From: Staphylococcus equorum
GTDB lineage: Bacteria > Bacillota > Bacilli > Staphylococcales > Staphylococcaceae
Assembly: GCF_029024965.1 (NCBI RefSeq)
Contig: NZ_CP118982.1
Location: 2,046,001 to 2,110,000, forward strand
Reading direction: 5' to 3'
Length of the DNA stretch: 64,000 nucleotides
How positions within the stretch are numbered: the first letter of the stretch is position 1; every line of letters starts with the position of its first letter. Positions 32,555 to 44,124 of this stretch are shown here, piece by piece. The notes beneath the pieces are model-generated. The model did no database searches and had not been told where the DNA came from. It worked only from the letters and a program-made list of their open reading frames with translations. The position numbers and the translations under genes are program-made.

Positions 32555-34533
32555 CCTTCTGCTTTTAATTCAAACAACATATCTCTAAGCTCTGTTGCTT
32601 TTTCGAAATCTAAATCTTTAGCTGCTTGTTTCATTTCTTTTTCTATATTTGCGATTGTTTTTTCGCGTTCTTTTTTCGTCATTTTCTTAGGTACTTCAGT
32701 TTGTTGTTGTTCATTTGTTTCATCATTTTCGACAGTTGCACTAATAACATCATGAATTTTCTTATTAATCGTAGTAGGCGTAATATTATGTTTTTCGTTA
32801 TATGCTTTTTGAATTGTACGACGTCGCTCTGTCTCATCAATGGCATAACGCATGGAATCTGTAATCTTGTCACCGTACATAATAACTTCACCGCGACTAT
32901 TACGTGCTGCACGTCCACTTGTTTGAACAAGTGATCTATGTGAACGTAAGAAACCTTCTTTATCAGCATCAAGAATAACAACAAGAGATACTTCTGGTAT
33001 ATCGATACCCTCTCTTAATAAGTTAATTCCAACAATGACATCATAAGTTCCCATACGTAAATCACGAATAATTTCTATACGCTCCAATGTTTTAATTTCT
33101 GAATGTAGGTAATTGACCTTAACGCCAGCTTCTTTTAAATAAGTAGTTAAATCTTCACTCATTTTTTTAGTTAATGTTGTAACTAGCACACGTTCATTAC
33201 GTTCAATGCGCTCATGGATTTCACTTATTAAATCGTCAATTTGATTTTCCGTTGGTCGCACTTCAATCTCAGGATCTAATAGACCTGTTGGACGAATAAT
33301 TTGTTGTACCATTTCATCTGTATGTTCTAACTCAAATGGACCAGGTGTAGCAGATACATAAACGAGTTGATTGGTTTTTTCTTCGAATTCTTCAAATTTT
33401 AAAGGTCTATTATCCAAAGCGCTCGGCAAACGGAAACCATGATCTACAAGTACTTGTTTACGTGCACGGTCTCCATTATACATACCCCTAATTTGAGGTA
33501 ATGTCACATGTGATTCATCAACCATTACAAGCCAATCATCGCCAAAATAATCTAATAACGTATATGGCGTTGAACCCATTGGTCTTAGTGTTAAATGCAC
33601 AGAGTAGTTTTCAATACCAGAACAGAAGCCCATTTCTCGCATCATTTCTAAATCATAATTCGTACGTTGTTCTAGTCGTTGTGCCTCTAATAATTTATTT
33701 TCTGAGCGTAATTCTGTTAAGCGTTCTTCTAGTTCATTTTCAATTCTTTGTATTGCAGATTTCATTTTCTCTTCACGTGTTACGAAGTGGGATGCTGGAA
33801 AAATCACAAAGTGATCACGCTCTCTTAAAACTTCACCCGTTAAATAATTTACTTCACGGATACGATCAATTTCATCACCAAAAAATTCTACACGAATACA
33901 CATTTCTTCTCTCGAAGCAGGGAAAATTTCAACTACATCTCCCCTTACACGAAATGTACCACGTCTAAAATCAATATCATTTCTCGAATATTGAACGTCT
34001 ACTAATTTTTTTAAAAGTTCACTTCTGTCCATTTCCATACCAGCGCGAACACTGACTACTAAATCTCGATATTCTTCTGGATTACCTAAACCATATATAC
34101 AACTGACACTCGCAATAATAATGACATCGTCTCTTTCAAAAAGTGAACTTGTCGCTGAATGTCGTAATTGGTCAATTTCATCATTTATTGAAGCATCTTT
34201 TTCAATAAATGTATCAGTTGATGGCACATATGCCTCTGGTTGATAGTAATCATAATAACTAACAAAGTATTCTACTCTATTTTCTGGAAAGAATTCTTTA
34301 AACTCACTATATAATTGACCTGCTAATGTCTTATTGTGGGCGATAATGAGTGTGGGTTTGCCTACTTGTTTAATAACATTACTCATCGTAAAGGTTTTAC
34401 CTGTACCTGTCGCACCGAGTAAGGTTTGATGACGTTTGCCCTCATTAACGCCTTCAACTATTTTCTTTATCGCATCTGGTTGATCACCCTGAGGTGTAAA
34501 ATCAGATTGTAATTTAAATTGATGATGTTCCAT
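32551..34533 (-). CDS. uvrB: Excinuclease ABC subunit B
   Basis: This 660-aa helicase-like damage-verification subunit has Walker [11 protein letters not shown] (about 40-49), the beta-hairpin region with [16 protein letters not shown]-type DESHVTLPQ, motif [11 protein letters not shown], and a C-terminal UVR domain (about 622-657) that binds UvrC. First gene of uvrBA. Confidence 0.98.
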   Translation of the reverse strand: MEHHQFKLQSDFTPQGDQPDAIKKIVEGVNEGKRHQTLLGATGTGKTFTMSNVIKQVGKPTLIIAHNKTLAGQLYSEFKEFFPENRVEYFVSYYDYYQPEAYVPSTDTFIEKDASINDEIDQLRHSATSSLFERDDVIIIASVSCIYGLGNPEEYRDLVVSVRAGMEMDRSELLKKLVDVQYSRNDIDFRRGTFRVRGDVVEIFPASREEMCIRVEFFGDEIDRIREVNYLTGEVLRERDHFVIFPASHFVTREEKMKSAIQRIENELEERLTELRSENKLLEAQRLEQRTNYDLEMMREMGFCSGIENYSVHLTLRPMGSTPYTLLDYFGDDWLVMVDESHVTLPQIRGMYNGDRARKQVLVDHGFRLPSALDNRPLKFEEFEEKTNQLVYVSATPGPFELEHTDEMVQQIIRPTGLLDPEIEVRPTENQIDDLISEIHERIERNERVLVTTLTKKMSEDLTTYLKEAGVKVNYLHSEIKTLERIEIIRDLRMGTYDVIVGINLLREGIDIPEVSLVVILDADKEGFLRSHRSLVQTSGRAARNSRGEVIMYGDKITDSMRYAIDETERRRTIQKAYNEKHNITPTTINKKIHDVISATVENDETNEQQQTEVPKKMTKKEREKTIANIEKEMKQAAKDLDFEKATELRDMLFELKAEG

Positions 34534-34686
34534 AGTGACACATGCCTCCTATATAATTTCTAACGATACGAACATACCTGATGTGTCTATGTTTAAAATG
34601 TATATACTACTGTTGCTGTGTGTCTGCATCAAGTTTGCAGATTCATATTCTCGTTACATATTTTAACAGATTTACAAACGAAAAAG

Positions 34687-34700
34687 CAAACATTTGTTCG
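34687..34700 (-). promoter_or_regulatory. LexA (SOS) box upstream of uvrBA
   Basis: On the minus strand CGAACAAATGTTTG fits the Gram-positive SOS box CGAAC-N4-GTTCG with one mismatch. It lies about 155 bp upstream of the uvrB start. LexA control of uvrBA is well established in related bacteria. Confidence 0.78.
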
Positions 34701-34722
34701 CTTTTATCTTGCTATATATAAA

Positions 34723-34754
34723 GAAAAACAAACATAGTTCTGTCACCATGTTTG
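34723..34754 (-). terminator. Terminator after csbA
   Basis: CAAACAT / ATGTTTG with a 12-nt loop is followed by five T residues on the minus strand, between csbA and the uvrB promoter. Confidence 0.7.
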
Positions 34755-34858
34755 CCTAAGTTGTATTTGTTTATTCTAAAATAAACTATATTGTTGAAGT
34801 TATACAATTATAAAATGCATATTTAACTATAGCAATTAAGTTGCTTAACATTTATTAC

Positions 34859-35089
34859 TCAGTCATCTTCTTTTTTATGAAATTCTAATTGATCGATAAT
34901 AAGGTAACCAGCCAGCAACGAGGCAACATCTATAAAAATGATCCATTCATTATGAAAAAAACCTTTTTGAACGGATGCACCAATTATAATTAATGTTAAA
35001 ATCGTTCCTACCCATTTACTTCGTGTTAGCACGCTGAAAAATACCACGAAAATACATGGAAAAAAGGATGCGAGCACATACCAAATCAT
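34859..35089 (-). CDS. csbA: CsbA-family (DUF2198) small membrane protein
   Basis: This 76-aa protein has three hydrophobic segments (about 4-20, 27-43 and 48-66) and a charged tail HKKEDD. It matches CsbA of Bacillus, a sigma-B-controlled gene also located just upstream of uvrBA. Function unknown. It is 5 bp after the HD-domain gene, so probably cotranscribed with it. Confidence 0.82.
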   Translation of the reverse strand: MIWYVLASFFPCIFVVFFSVLTRSKWVGTILTLIIIGASVQKGFFHNEWIIFIDVASLLAGYLIIDQLEFHKKEDD

Positions 35090-35094
35090 TCACT

Positions 35095-35736
35095 TCACCC
35101 ATTCCTATTATTTAAAATAGCCATTGTTGTTTCACGTAATTCTGATCTTGGGATGAATTTTTCCGTTAACATTTCTGGAATAATATTATCTATAAAATCT
35201 TGTACCGAACTTAGATGATCAAATTGCATAATCGTTTCTAAGGACATCTCATATATTTCAAAAAATAGTTGTTCGGGGTTACGCTTTTGTATTTCTCCAA
35301 ATGTTTCATATAATAAATCTATTTTGTCAGCTACAGAAAGTATCTGACCTTCTAATGAGTCATCTTTACCTTCTTGAAGTCTTTCTCGATATATATCTTG
35401 ATAGGCTTCTGGAATTTCTTCATTTATAAAATGATCTACCATTTCTTCCTCTACTTGTGAGAAGAGTTTTTTTAATTCGCCACTTGCGTATTTAACTGGT
35501 GTTTTAATATCACCCGTAAAAATTTCAGCAAAATCATGGTTTAACGCCTTTTCATATAAACTTTTCCAATCTACTTCATTACCATGGTATTCCTCTACTG
35601 TAGCCAAATATTGGGCAATTTTTGTCACCTTAAATGAATGCGCAGCGACATTATGCTCAAAGTATTTAAATTTTCCCGGTAATCTAATTAATTTTTCTAA
35701 ATCAGACAAGCGTTTAAAATATTGATGTACTCCCAT
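35095..35736 (-). CDS. HD-domain phosphohydrolase (YfbR-like)
   Basis: This 213-aa soluble protein has HD-domain metal ligands in EHNVAAHSFKV (about 28-38) and NHDFAEIFTGD (about 66-76), with VADKID supplying the distal Asp. The arrangement resembles 5'-deoxynucleotidase YfbR/HDDC2, so hydrolysis of deoxynucleoside monophosphates is likely but unproven. Confidence 0.85.
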   Translation of the reverse strand: MGVHQYFKRLSDLEKLIRLPGKFKYFEHNVAAHSFKVTKIAQYLATVEEYHGNEVDWKSLYEKALNHDFAEIFTGDIKTPVKYASGELKKLFSQVEEEMVDHFINEEIPEAYQDIYRERLQEGKDDSLEGQILSVADKIDLLYETFGEIQKRNPEQLFFEIYEMSLETIMQFDHLSSVQDFIDNIIPEMLTEKFIPRSELRETTMAILNNRNG

Positions 35737-36144
35737 GACATCGCCTCCTAGTTTGTTTAATGAATGATTATACTTAATTTTATAATATCATTCAACAATC
35801 AAAATGTCTTATCAATGTAATTGAATTTAACTAATTCAATTTATGGGGTGTCTAGTACATAAACTTATATCTCAGCCTCCGTTGTTATTTTGACAGTAAT
35901 TGGCTGGGCATATACTACGAAATATTATTAGAAAAATTATATTTCTCTCCCATTACCTTATTAATGATATTATTTAAATACATTGAGCTCTAAACATAGA
36001 ACCACTCCAAAACATGCAGGAGTGGTTCTATGATGTACCATTTATTATACTCAGCAAAACTTACCTCTAATATAATCTCACTATTAAGCACCTTTTCTTT
36101 AGGTATTCAGATGATATTGTAGGTATATACCAATTTATGATTTG
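35737..36144. other. Gap with a strong hairpin, no gene
   Basis: A perfect 14-bp stem CATAGAACCACTCC / GGAGTGGTTCTATG lies at 35995-36032 with a 10-nt loop but only a weak T tract on the minus strand. It could be the terminator of the LysM-CHAP gene at 36145. Around 35875-35915 a short CAGCC/GGCTG pairing is present. No ORF with a ribosome site was seen. Confidence 0.6.
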
Positions 36145-37044
36145 CTAATGAATATAATTATATTGACCAATGTTGTGAATCGTTCTATAAGATTTTTGTC
36201 CTACACCTTGCCAATTCATTTCTGATACTACAATTGAGCCATCTGGGTTTTTACGTTCTACAACACCTACATGGCCATAGTTACCGGCATTACTTTGGAT
36301 AATCGCACCCACTTCAGGTGTATGGTTAACTTTGTAGCCACTATTACTAGCTGCTGAAGCCCAATTATTCGCATTACCCCAAAGGTTACCTACTGATTTT
36401 CCTAATTGTTGACGGCGATCAAATGCATAATATGTGCATTGTCCCCAACTATAATAATTACTACCATTTGAAGCGACTTGTGTTGGTTTATATTGACTAG
36501 AATACATTTGTTTACTTTCATTTTGATTATTTGCTGCTTCTTTTTCCACGTAATTCCAAGTATGTTGTGTCGTTGGTACAAGGTTATTTGATGTTACTGG
36601 AACATCATTACCTTCTCTTGTTTCATTCTGTACTTGTTGTTCGTTAAAAATACTATGAAGCTGGTTATTTAAATGTGCTGAACCCTTTTCAGATACTGCC
36701 ACTAATTGGCCTGGGTAAATAACTTCACCTAGATTTGGGTTTAACTGATAAATTTGTTCTAAATTAAGTTGATATTTTTCAGCAATATTTAAAACTGTAT
36801 CTCCTTGTTTTATTTCTACTATATCTTTGTCTGGAAGTACTAATTGTTCTCCTGCTTGTACAGTTACTCTTTCATTCAATTGATTTAATGACTGAATTTC
36901 ATTTGTTGTTGTGGCAAATGCATGCGCTATATCAGATAATTTAGCATCTTCTTTTACTGTGTGAATTTGGTCTGCTGATGCAATACCATTAAAACCAAAA
37001 AACAATGCTGCCGATGTTACAGAAAATGTTAATCCTTTCTTCAT
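36145..37044 (-). CDS. Secreted LysM-CHAP peptidoglycan hydrolase
   Basis: This 299-aa protein has a signal peptide (1-24, cleavage after ASA), two LysM peptidoglycan-binding domains (about 28-71 and 75-118), a polar linker (120-195) and a C-terminal CHAP amidase/endopeptidase domain with Cys203 in WGQCTYYAF and His258 in NYGHVGVV. The design matches staphylococcal Sle1/SsaA-type autolysins that split cross-bridges or the stem peptide during daughter-cell separation. No clear WalR site was found upstream. Confidence 0.92.
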   Translation of the reverse strand: MKKGLTFSVTSAALFFGFNGIASADQIHTVKEDAKLSDIAHAFATTTNEIQSLNQLNERVTVQAGEQLVLPDKDIVEIKQGDTVLNIAEKYQLNLEQIYQLNPNLGEVIYPGQLVAVSEKGSAHLNNQLHSIFNEQQVQNETREGNDVPVTSNNLVPTTQHTWNYVEKEAANNQNESKQMYSSQYKPTQVASNGSNYYSWGQCTYYAFDRRQQLGKSVGNLWGNANNWASAASNSGYKVNHTPEVGAIIQSNAGNYGHVGVVERKNPDGSIVVSEMNWQGVGQKSYRTIHNIGQYNYIH

Positions 37045-37302
37045 TACATGTTCAACCCTTTACTGTCTTAAATTTTAATCAATCATAATATAGCATAAAA
37101 CATTTCGTCTTTTGCGGTTGTTATTATACTGTAATGTAATAGACAATTGATACTTAATATGGGTCAATTCAATTAGCTTAAATAGCGCTTAAAACATTGA
37201 TATTACAACCTTATAGAGGCTATATACATACATCATCCAAATCTAACGTGTAATATTTAAAATTGCATTTTACATGCTTTTATTCATTCTTAAAAAAACA
37301 AA

Positions 37303-37340
37303 AAATCTCGTCACTAGTTTAAATACTAACGACGAGATTT
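37303..37340 (-). terminator. Terminator of prfB
   Basis: A 10-bp stem AAATCTCGTC / GACGAGATTT is followed by a T-rich run on the minus strand, 16 bp after the prfB stop. The rest of the 311-bp gap up to 37044 is AT-rich, presumably the promoter of the LysM-CHAP gene. Confidence 0.88.
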
Positions 37341-37355
37341 CTAATTTTCATTTGC

Positions 37356-38472
37356 TTAACTTTCTGAATGATCCATTTGACTACGTAAGTATGCTTCTAT
37401 AAATGGACTTATATCTCCGTCCATAACTGCATCTACCTTACCTGATTCTTCATTTGTTCTATGATCTTTAACCATTGCATAAGGATGAAAAACATAAGAT
37501 CTTATTTGACTTCCCCAGCCAATTTCTTTTTGCTCGCCACGAATTTCTGCCATTTCTTGCTCTTGTTCCTCAATTTTTAATTGATATAACTTAGCTTTCA
37601 ATGTTTTCATTGCAGCTTCTCTGTTCTTAATTTGAGAGCGCTCATTTTGGTTGTTTACTACAATGCCTGTAGGTTGATGGGTAATTCTAATTGCTGATTC
37701 TGTTTTATTAATATGTTGACCACCTGCACCAGACGCTCTAAATGTATCAACATTAATATCATCTGGATTGATATCAATTTCAATTTCTGTATTATTGAAT
37801 TGCGGTATAACATCACAAGAAGCGAATGACGTATGTCTACGTCCTGACGAATCAAACGGTGAAATGCGGACAAGTCGATGCACGCCTTTTTCAGCTTTCA
37901 AATAACCGTAGGCATTATGACCTTTAACAATTAGTGTAACGCTTTTAACGCCCGCTTCATCACCAGGTAGGTAATCTGCAATCTCAACTTTAAACCCTTT
38001 TTGTTCACAATACCGTTGATACATTCTTAAAAGCATATTTGTCCAATCTTGCGATTCTGTACCGCCTGCGCCAGGATGTAGTTCCATAATGGCATCGTTC
38101 GCATCATATGGACCATCAAGTAATAATTGTAGTTCAAACTTATCTAAATTTGCTTTAAAATCTATTACGTTCTGTTCCAAATCTGACTTCATATCATCAT
38201 CGTCATCGTCTAATAATAGTTCTCTTGTTGTTTCCATGTCTTCTATTTCAGATTCTAATCCTCGATATGCATTTACAATCGTTTTTAAAGCATTATTCTT
38301 ATCAATAATTTCCTGTGCTTTATCTTGATCATCCCAAAAAGTAGGATCAGCCATCATTTCTTCGTATTCTTGAATATTTGTCTCTTTTTCTTCTAAGTCA
38401 AAGAGACCCCCTAAGTTGCTCTAATTTTTCATTATAATAATCTATATTACGTTTAATTTCTGATAGTTCCAT
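37356..38472 (-). CDS. prfB: Peptide chain release factor 2, programmed +1 frameshift
   Basis: RF2 terminates at UGA and UAA. Translation starts at ATG 38472 (AGGAGAG upstream) and runs 24 codons to an in-frame TGA at 38400-38398. The site reads AGG GGG TCT CTT TGA C, with the Shine-Dalgarno-like AGGGGG three nucleotides before CTT, the classic autoregulatory shift signal. Reading resumes in the +1 frame at GAC (38399), giving about 371 aa. The GGQ motif lies in [16 protein letters not shown], and the stop-recognition region is present. An automatic call from 38357 would miss the first 38 residues. Confidence 0.96.
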
Positions 38473-38624
38473 CACTGCATCTCTCCTGTTATCGTACGAT
38501 TGAAATACTACTATTAAATTATGTCATTTTATTCAATATATCTATTCTACAAAAGTTTGCAGTTTAATTACAACTCTGCCGCTATTTTTATTTATCAAAA
38601 CAAGTTAATTTTAATTTTGATAAA

Positions 38625-38665
38625 TAAAAACCGGAAGTTGATATATGCTTTATCAAGGCTTCCGG
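38625..38665 (-). terminator. Terminator of secA
   Basis: CCGGAAG/CTTCCGG with inner TTGATA/TATCAA forms a two-tier stem, followed by T residues on the minus strand. Confidence 0.88.
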
Positions 38666-38688
38666 TTTTATTTAAAATCATTTTCAAA

Positions 38689-41220
38689 TTATGCACCATG
38701 GCAGTTTTTATATTTTTTTCCACTACCGCAAGGGCAAGGATCGTTTCTACCGATATGTTCATCTTTAACATAAGGCGATGCTTTAGCCTTTTCTTTACCA
38801 TCTTCTGCAGATACGTGTTCAGCTTTACCGAAATCTGTTGCTTTATCACGTTCTAAGTCATCTTCAACGGTAACTACTGATTTCAAGATATATTTGCTGA
38901 CATCTTCTTCGATGTTTTGCATCATTGTATCGAAAAGTTGGTGTCCTTCGTTTTGATAATCACGTAATGGATTTTGTTGACCATAAGAACGCAAGTGGAT
39001 ACCTTGACGTAATTGATCCATTGTATCTATATGGTCTGTCCAATGTAAATCGATTGAACGAAGTAAAATCATACGCTCGAATTCATCAAATTGCGTACCA
39101 ATTTTCTCTTTTTGATCTTTTAAAGCGACTTCAACTTTCGACCAAACAATATCAATGATATCCTCTTGATCCTTACCTTTGATATCTTCTAGTTTTAAGT
39201 CACCTTCATTTAAGAATACATCATCAATATAGTTGATAAATGGCTCATAATCTAAATCTTCTTCATCTTCATTTATATAATAGTGAACGCTTCTATCTAA
39301 TGTAGAATGGAGCATTTCATTTACTAAATCTCCGCTTTCATCATTATCAATAATACGGTTACGTTCACCATAGATAATATCACGTTGTTTACGTAATACA
39401 TCGTCATATTCAAGTACACGTTTACGCGCATCAAAGTTATTACCTTCTACACGTTTTTGAGCAGATTCAACAGCACGTGACACCATTTTAGATTCTATCG
39501 GTGTAGAATCATCCATACCTAAACGATTCATCATACTTTGTAAACGTTCCGAACCAAAACGTACCATTAAATCATCCTGTAGTGATAAGTAAAAGCGACT
39601 GTCCCCTTTATCACCTTGTCGTCCAGCACGACCACGTAATTGGTCATCAATACGACGAGATTCATGTCGCTCTGTACCGATTACTGCAAGGCCGCCAATT
39701 TCTTCAACACCTGCGCCCAGTTTAATATCTGTACCTCTACCTGCCATGTTCGTAGCGATAGTAACCGCTCCACGTTGACCTGCATTAGCAACTATATCTG
39801 CTTCACGTTCATGATTTTTAGCGTTTAAAATGTCATGACGTACGCCATGTTTTTTCAATAAATTAGAAATATATTCACTGGTTTCAACTGCAACTGTACC
39901 CAATAGTACAGGTTGACCTAGTTTATGTTTTTCAATAACATCATCAACAACTGCATCAAATTTACCTTTTTGACTAATGTATATTAAGTCTGGTTTGTCC
40001 ACACGTTGTATCGGTTTGTTAGTAGGAATTTGAGTTACAGTCATATTATAAATGTTTCTGAACTCTTCTTCTTCAGTTTTAGCTGTTCCTGTCATACCAG
40101 AAAGTTTGTTGTACATTCTGAAATAGTTTTGGAATGTAATAGAGGCCATTGTTTTAGATTCGTTTTGAATCTTCACGCCTTCTTTCGCTTCTATGGCTTG
40201 GTGTAAGCCTTCTGAAAAGCGACGTCCTGGCATTGTACGACCAGTAAATTGGTCAACAATTAAGACTTCACCATTATTCACCATGTAATCCACATCTCTT
40301 TGCAATGTTACATGTGCACGTAACGCAGTATTAATATGGCTAATAATATCCACATTATTCACATCATATAGATTATCAATCTTAAACATGCGTTCTGCTT
40401 TATCAATACCTTGCTCTGTTAATTGAACAGCTTTTGTTTTCTCATCGTAATTATAGTCGTCTTCATTTTTAAGCATTTTAGCAAAGACATTTGCTTGTGT
40501 ATAAAGCGAAGTCGATTTCTCAGCTTCACCTGAAATGATCAGTGGCGTACGTGCTTCATCAATTAAAATTGAGTCAACTTCATCAATGATAGCAAAGTTT
40601 AAAGGTCTCATAACACGTTCTTCTGCATAGTTCACCATATTATCACGTAAATAATCGAATCCTAACTCATTATTCGTACTATACGTAATATCACTTGCGT
40701 ATGCTTCTCGCTTCTCAGTTGTTGTCATACTATTGATGTTTAATCCTACAGATAACCCAAGAAATTCATATAGTTCTGCCATTTCTTCGCTTTGCGTACT
40801 AGATAAATATTCGTTTACTGTAATAACATGCACACCACGACCTAACAATGCGTTTAAATAAACTGGCATTGTAGCAGTTAACGTTTTACCTTCACCTGTT
40901 CTCATCTCAGAAATGTCGCCACCATGAATTGCAATACCACCCATAACCTGAACTTTATATGGAATCATATTGAACACACGTTTTGAACCTTCTCTTACGA
41001 GCGCAAAGGCTTCCGGTAAAATATCATCGAGCATTTTAAATTGTTTTTTTATATCTTCTTCTGCTTGTAATTGTTTTTGAAATGCTTTTGTTTTCTCCCT
41101 AATTTCTTCATCAGTTAATATCGACGTATCCTCTTCTAACGCAAGGACTTTGTCGGCTAATTTACCAAGGCGTTTTATTTCTTTTTTATTGCCATCTGCA
41201 ATCTTTGATAAAAAACCCAT
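38689..41220 (-). CDS. secA: Preprotein translocase ATPase SecA
   Basis: This 843-aa motor drives secretory proteins through SecYEG. Walker [12 protein letters not shown] (about 100-112), the DEVD box, motif [10 protein letters not shown] and the C-terminal zinc-binding [14 protein letters not shown] are all present, so this is canonical SecA1. It lies 216 bp upstream of prfB, the conserved pair order. Confidence 0.98.
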   Translation of the reverse strand: MGFLSKIADGNKKEIKRLGKLADKVLALEEDTSILTDEEIREKTKAFQKQLQAEEDIKKQFKMLDDILPEAFALVREGSKRVFNMIPYKVQVMGGIAIHGGDISEMRTGEGKTLTATMPVYLNALLGRGVHVITVNEYLSSTQSEEMAELYEFLGLSVGLNINSMTTTEKREAYASDITYSTNNELGFDYLRDNMVNYAEERVMRPLNFAIIDEVDSILIDEARTPLIISGEAEKSTSLYTQANVFAKMLKNEDDYNYDEKTKAVQLTEQGIDKAERMFKIDNLYDVNNVDIISHINTALRAHVTLQRDVDYMVNNGEVLIVDQFTGRTMPGRRFSEGLHQAIEAKEGVKIQNESKTMASITFQNYFRMYNKLSGMTGTAKTEEEEFRNIYNMTVTQIPTNKPIQRVDKPDLIYISQKGKFDAVVDDVIEKHKLGQPVLLGTVAVETSEYISNLLKKHGVRHDILNAKNHEREADIVANAGQRGAVTIATNMAGRGTDIKLGAGVEEIGGLAVIGTERHESRRIDDQLRGRAGRQGDKGDSRFYLSLQDDLMVRFGSERLQSMMNRLGMDDSTPIESKMVSRAVESAQKRVEGNNFDARKRVLEYDDVLRKQRDIIYGERNRIIDNDESGDLVNEMLHSTLDRSVHYYINEDEEDLDYEPFINYIDDVFLNEGDLKLEDIKGKDQEDIIDIVWSKVEVALKDQKEKIGTQFDEFERMILLRSIDLHWTDHIDTMDQLRQGIHLRSYGQQNPLRDYQNEGHQLFDTMMQNIEEDVSKYILKSVVTVEDDLERDKATDFGKAEHVSAEDGKEKAKASPYVKDEHIGRNDPCPCGSGKKYKNCHGA

Positions 41221-41450
41221 TTTGTTCGCTCCTTTAGCTTTTTAACTCTTTGCTTACAACAATTTATGATATCATTTATAAGCTTAAATTTACACTTATT
41301 AACTTTCCATTTAAACAGTTTTCTCGCTTGTTAATGCTATTTTTTATTTATTAATAGTTTTCGTTTTTTATTTTATCTCTTATCCAATAAAAATATACAC
41401 AAGATCTTACCTAACTTTCAAATTATTTCATAGTAACACAACAAAAAATG
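41221..41450. other. AT-rich gap between secA and hpf
   Basis: No ORF, tRNA or strong hairpin is seen in this stretch. It should contain the secA promoter, but no box stands out from the AT-rich background. Confidence 0.5.
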
Positions 41451-41482
41451 AGCGTCCATGATTTAACTCAATCATGAACGCT
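41451..41482 (-). terminator. Terminator of hpf
   Basis: A 13-bp stem with one mismatch (AGCGTTCATGATT / AATCATGGACGCT) is followed on the minus strand by CATTTTTTG. Confidence 0.85.
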
Positions 41483-41517
41483 ACGGTTAGTTTAATATTG
41501 GACTTAATTAAAACAAA

Positions 41518-42084
41518 TTATTCAGTTGTTTCAATCAAACCATATTTTCCATCTCTTCTTTTATAAACAATACTCGTACCATCAGTTTCACGATCTGTGA
41601 AAATAAAGAAATCATGTCCTAATAAATCCATTTGTAATACTGCTTCTTCTGAATCCATAGGTTTCAAACTGAAATTTTTTGAACGAATAATTTCGATATC
41701 ACTTTCATTGTCATCATTTTGAATTTCTTCTGCTTCACTTTCTTGTGGTAATGATGCAAATGCTTCTTGTTCTCCACGATTTCGATTTTTACGATTTACA
41801 CGCGTTTTGTATTTTCTAACTTGTCTTTCAAGTTTACCGTTAATTAAATCAATACCAGCGTATAAATCATCGTGGCGTTCTTCAGCTCTTAAAGTAACGT
41901 TTTTCAATGGAATAGTTACTTCGATTTTTGCTGCCGAATTTTGATACGTTTTTACTTTAACGTGTGCGATTGCATTTGGCACATCGTTAAAATATCTTTC
42001 TAATTTACCAATTTTCTCCTCAATATAGTTGCGAATCGCATCAGTAATAGTGAGGTTCTCCCCGTGAATTTCAAATCTGATCAT
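41518..42084 (-). CDS. hpf: Ribosome hibernation promoting factor, long form
   Basis: This 188-aa long HPF has an N-terminal ribosome-binding domain (about 1-100, [29 protein letters not shown]) and a C-terminal dimerisation domain (about 130-188, with [24 protein letters not shown]). It makes 100S dimers in stationary phase. A poor sigma-B-like match lies upstream. Confidence 0.96.
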   Translation of the reverse strand: MIRFEIHGENLTITDAIRNYIEEKIGKLERYFNDVPNAIAHVKVKTYQNSAAKIEVTIPLKNVTLRAEERHDDLYAGIDLINGKLERQVRKYKTRVNRKNRNRGEQEAFASLPQESEAEEIQNDDNESDIEIIRSKNFSLKPMDSEEAVLQMDLLGHDFFIFTDRETDGTSIVYKRRDGKYGLIETTE

Positions 42085-42136
42085 AATAATCGACTCCTTT
42101 AAAACCTCTATATTGGTAATATTGCTTACTCTTATA

Positions 42137-42163
42137 ATACCACGTTTCTCCTACCGTGCAAAC
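42137..42163 (-). promoter_or_regulatory. Possible sigma-B promoter of hpf
   Basis: On the minus strand GTTTGC-N15-TGGTAT resembles the sigma-B pattern GTTTAA-N12..15-GGGTAT with three mismatches. It lies about 55 bp upstream of hpf. Staphylococcal hpf is known to respond to sigma-B. Weak evidence. Confidence 0.28.
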
Positions 42164-42822
42164 GTAAACACATCGAATTTTCTGATTTTTCTAACAAACA
42201 GCAACTCTGCGGCATTATGAACTGTTAATCCTGTAGTGTAAATGTCATCTACAAGTAAAATATTTTTATTTTCTAAATCTATATTTTTTACGATTTCAAA
42301 TGGATTTTTTGATTGCGCGCGTAATTGTTTTCCTAAAAGTGATTGCTTTGGACGGACCCGTGTATATAGTAAAGGTTCATAATTCACACCCATTTCATCT
42401 AACACGGCCAGCACGGGATTAAACGTTCGCTCCTTATCTCTAACTAACGGTGACGGTATAGGTACAATGTAATCATATGATATTTTAGGGAACTGAAGCT
42501 GTGTTGCTAATATTTCACAAATTGCGACATCTTTCTTGAATTTATATTGATGAATAAGCGTCTTTAACATACCTTTATATTGGTATTGGCAATATAACTG
42601 ATTCATTAAGTTATATTTTGTTGCTAAAAATAAACAGTCTAAGCAATTCTTCTCATTTTCGTCTAATTTCTTTAAACATCTGACACAGCGATTGAGGTGT
42701 TTAATATTGATATCATCCCATTGTTCTATGCATGATTCACATAATTTAGATGCTTTTTTATAAAATGTAAAAGCATTAAACGCTTCAGAAAAAGTATGAT
42801 GACATTGAATACATCTAGCCAT
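42151..42822 (-). CDS. comFC: Competence protein ComFC (ComF phosphoribosyltransferase family)
   Basis: This 223-aa protein has N-terminal zinc-finger cysteines (CIQCHHTF...CESC, CVRCLKK...CLDC) and a PRTase domain with VPIPSP and the PRPP loop ILLVDDIYTTGLT (about 190-202). Its homologues act in DNA uptake in Bacillus. It overlaps the comFA end by 8 bp. It appears intact. Confidence 0.92.
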   Translation of the reverse strand: MARCIQCHHTFSEAFNAFTFYKKASKLCESCIEQWDDINIKHLNRCVRCLKKLDENEKNCLDCLFLATKYNLMNQLYCQYQYKGMLKTLIHQYKFKKDVAICEILATQLQFPKISYDYIVPIPSPLVRDKERTFNPVLAVLDEMGVNYEPLLYTRVRPKQSLLGKQLRAQSKNPFEIVKNIDLENKNILLVDDIYTTGLTVHNAAELLFVRKIRKFDVFTFAR

Positions 42823-44068
42823 CTAACCATCCCCTGTTATGCGCTAATGCGTTCATTTTCTTAATGTCTTTTCGTGCTTTAAGCATGTCCATCGTAATTC
42901 CCTCATGTAAATATAATACTAATCCTGATGGTGCCTCTAATTTACGACCCACTCTTCCAGCAATTTGAACAAGTGCACTGCTTTCAAACATATGACTATT
43001 GAGCACAATAACGTCTAAGTTTGCCATAGTAAATCCTCTTTCTAAAATTGTAGTGGTAAACATAACTTTATATTCACCTTTTCTTAAAGCGCTCACTTTT
43101 TCAAAACGAAGTACATCCTCACTATGCACATAGGTCAATGAAGTTATTTCTGTTTTATAACAATGATACATTTGTTTCATATGCTGTATGTCATTAAAAA
43201 ACACGAGCGTATATCTATCTGCTTCAATTTGTTGTTTCAATAGTTTCATTAGAAAGCGTTGTATTTTGTGAAATTTTATTTTGTGATATTTAAACTGAGG
43301 GACTGGCAAAGGTTGCCTATGAAAACGGGCGGGTAGCGTTATTATAGACCCTTCTTTCATTTTTCTAAGTAATTTAGTTGGCGGTGTTGCAGTCATATAA
43401 ATGTGGCCATGATGTTCTTTTGAAGCATGTGTTATGACATCAAAGAGTATTGGATCCATTGATAATGGAAATGCATCAACTTCATCTACAATAATCAAGT
43501 CAAAGTGATGTTTAAATCGATATAATTGATGCACCGTAGCAATCACAAAGTGTCCATTATGACATTGTCTCTGACCTTGATAGAGTACATCTATTGCTTC
43601 ATCTCTAAAAGCTGCTTTAATACGCAAACTCACTTCTATAACAACATCAACTCTGGGCGATACAACCGCAACATTATAGCCTTTTCTTCTCGCAAAGCTA
43701 ATACCTTCAAAAATCATTTCTGTCTTACCTGCGCCTGTCACAGCATATAATAAAATAGACGTTAAATTTTTAACCGCTTCTAAAATTTTAATTGAAGCAA
43801 AACGTTGTTGTTCTGACAATTTAAATGGTAAATGATATATCCCTTGGGACATATTTACATTTGTTTCAGTAATATATACTTCATTAATATTATCCATTCT
43901 GCCCAAATTGATACAATTTCTACAATACACAACTTCTTTATCTAATAATGTTGAAAAGTATTTGTAAAAATGACGTTTCTCTTGTGTATGACACTGTATA
44001 CAATACCAACACCCTTTTTTGTTTATCACACCAAGAGAAATATGTCTGATTTTCTCATTTGATAACAT
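42815..44068 (-). CDS. comFA: Competence DNA helicase/translocase ComFA
   Basis: This superfamily-2 ATPase drives single-stranded DNA uptake in competence. It has a four-Cys zinc motif (CWYCIQCH...YCRNC), Walker A AVTGAGKTEM, DEVDAFP as the DEAD-type box, TATPP and QIAGRVGRK motifs. The start is uncertain. I give ATG 44068, which retains every motif. The frame continues to an ATG at 44137 that lies inside the upstream gene's terminator hairpin, and the only good ribosome site (GGAGG at about 44117) leads to no ATG, GTG or TTG in this frame, only ATA. Confidence 0.88.
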   Translation of the reverse strand: MLSNEKIRHISLGVINKKGCWYCIQCHTQEKRHFYKYFSTLLDKEVVYCRNCINLGRMDNINEVYITETNVNMSQGIYHLPFKLSEQQRFASIKILEAVKNLTSILLYAVTGAGKTEMIFEGISFARRKGYNVAVVSPRVDVVIEVSLRIKAAFRDEAIDVLYQGQRQCHNGHFVIATVHQLYRFKHHFDLIIVDEVDAFPLSMDPILFDVITHASKEHHGHIYMTATPPTKLLRKMKEGSIITLPARFHRQPLPVPQFKYHKIKFHKIQRFLMKLLKQQIEADRYTLVFFNDIQHMKQMYHCYKTEITSLTYVHSEDVLRFEKVSALRKGEYKVMFTTTILERGFTMANLDVIVLNSHMFESSALVQIAGRVGRKLEAPSGLVLYLHEGITMDMLKARKDIKKMNALAHNRGWLDG

Positions 44069-44124
44069 ATTTTTTTCGATGATTAATTTTCCATAATGTT
44101 TTATTTCAAATAACCTCCAATAAA

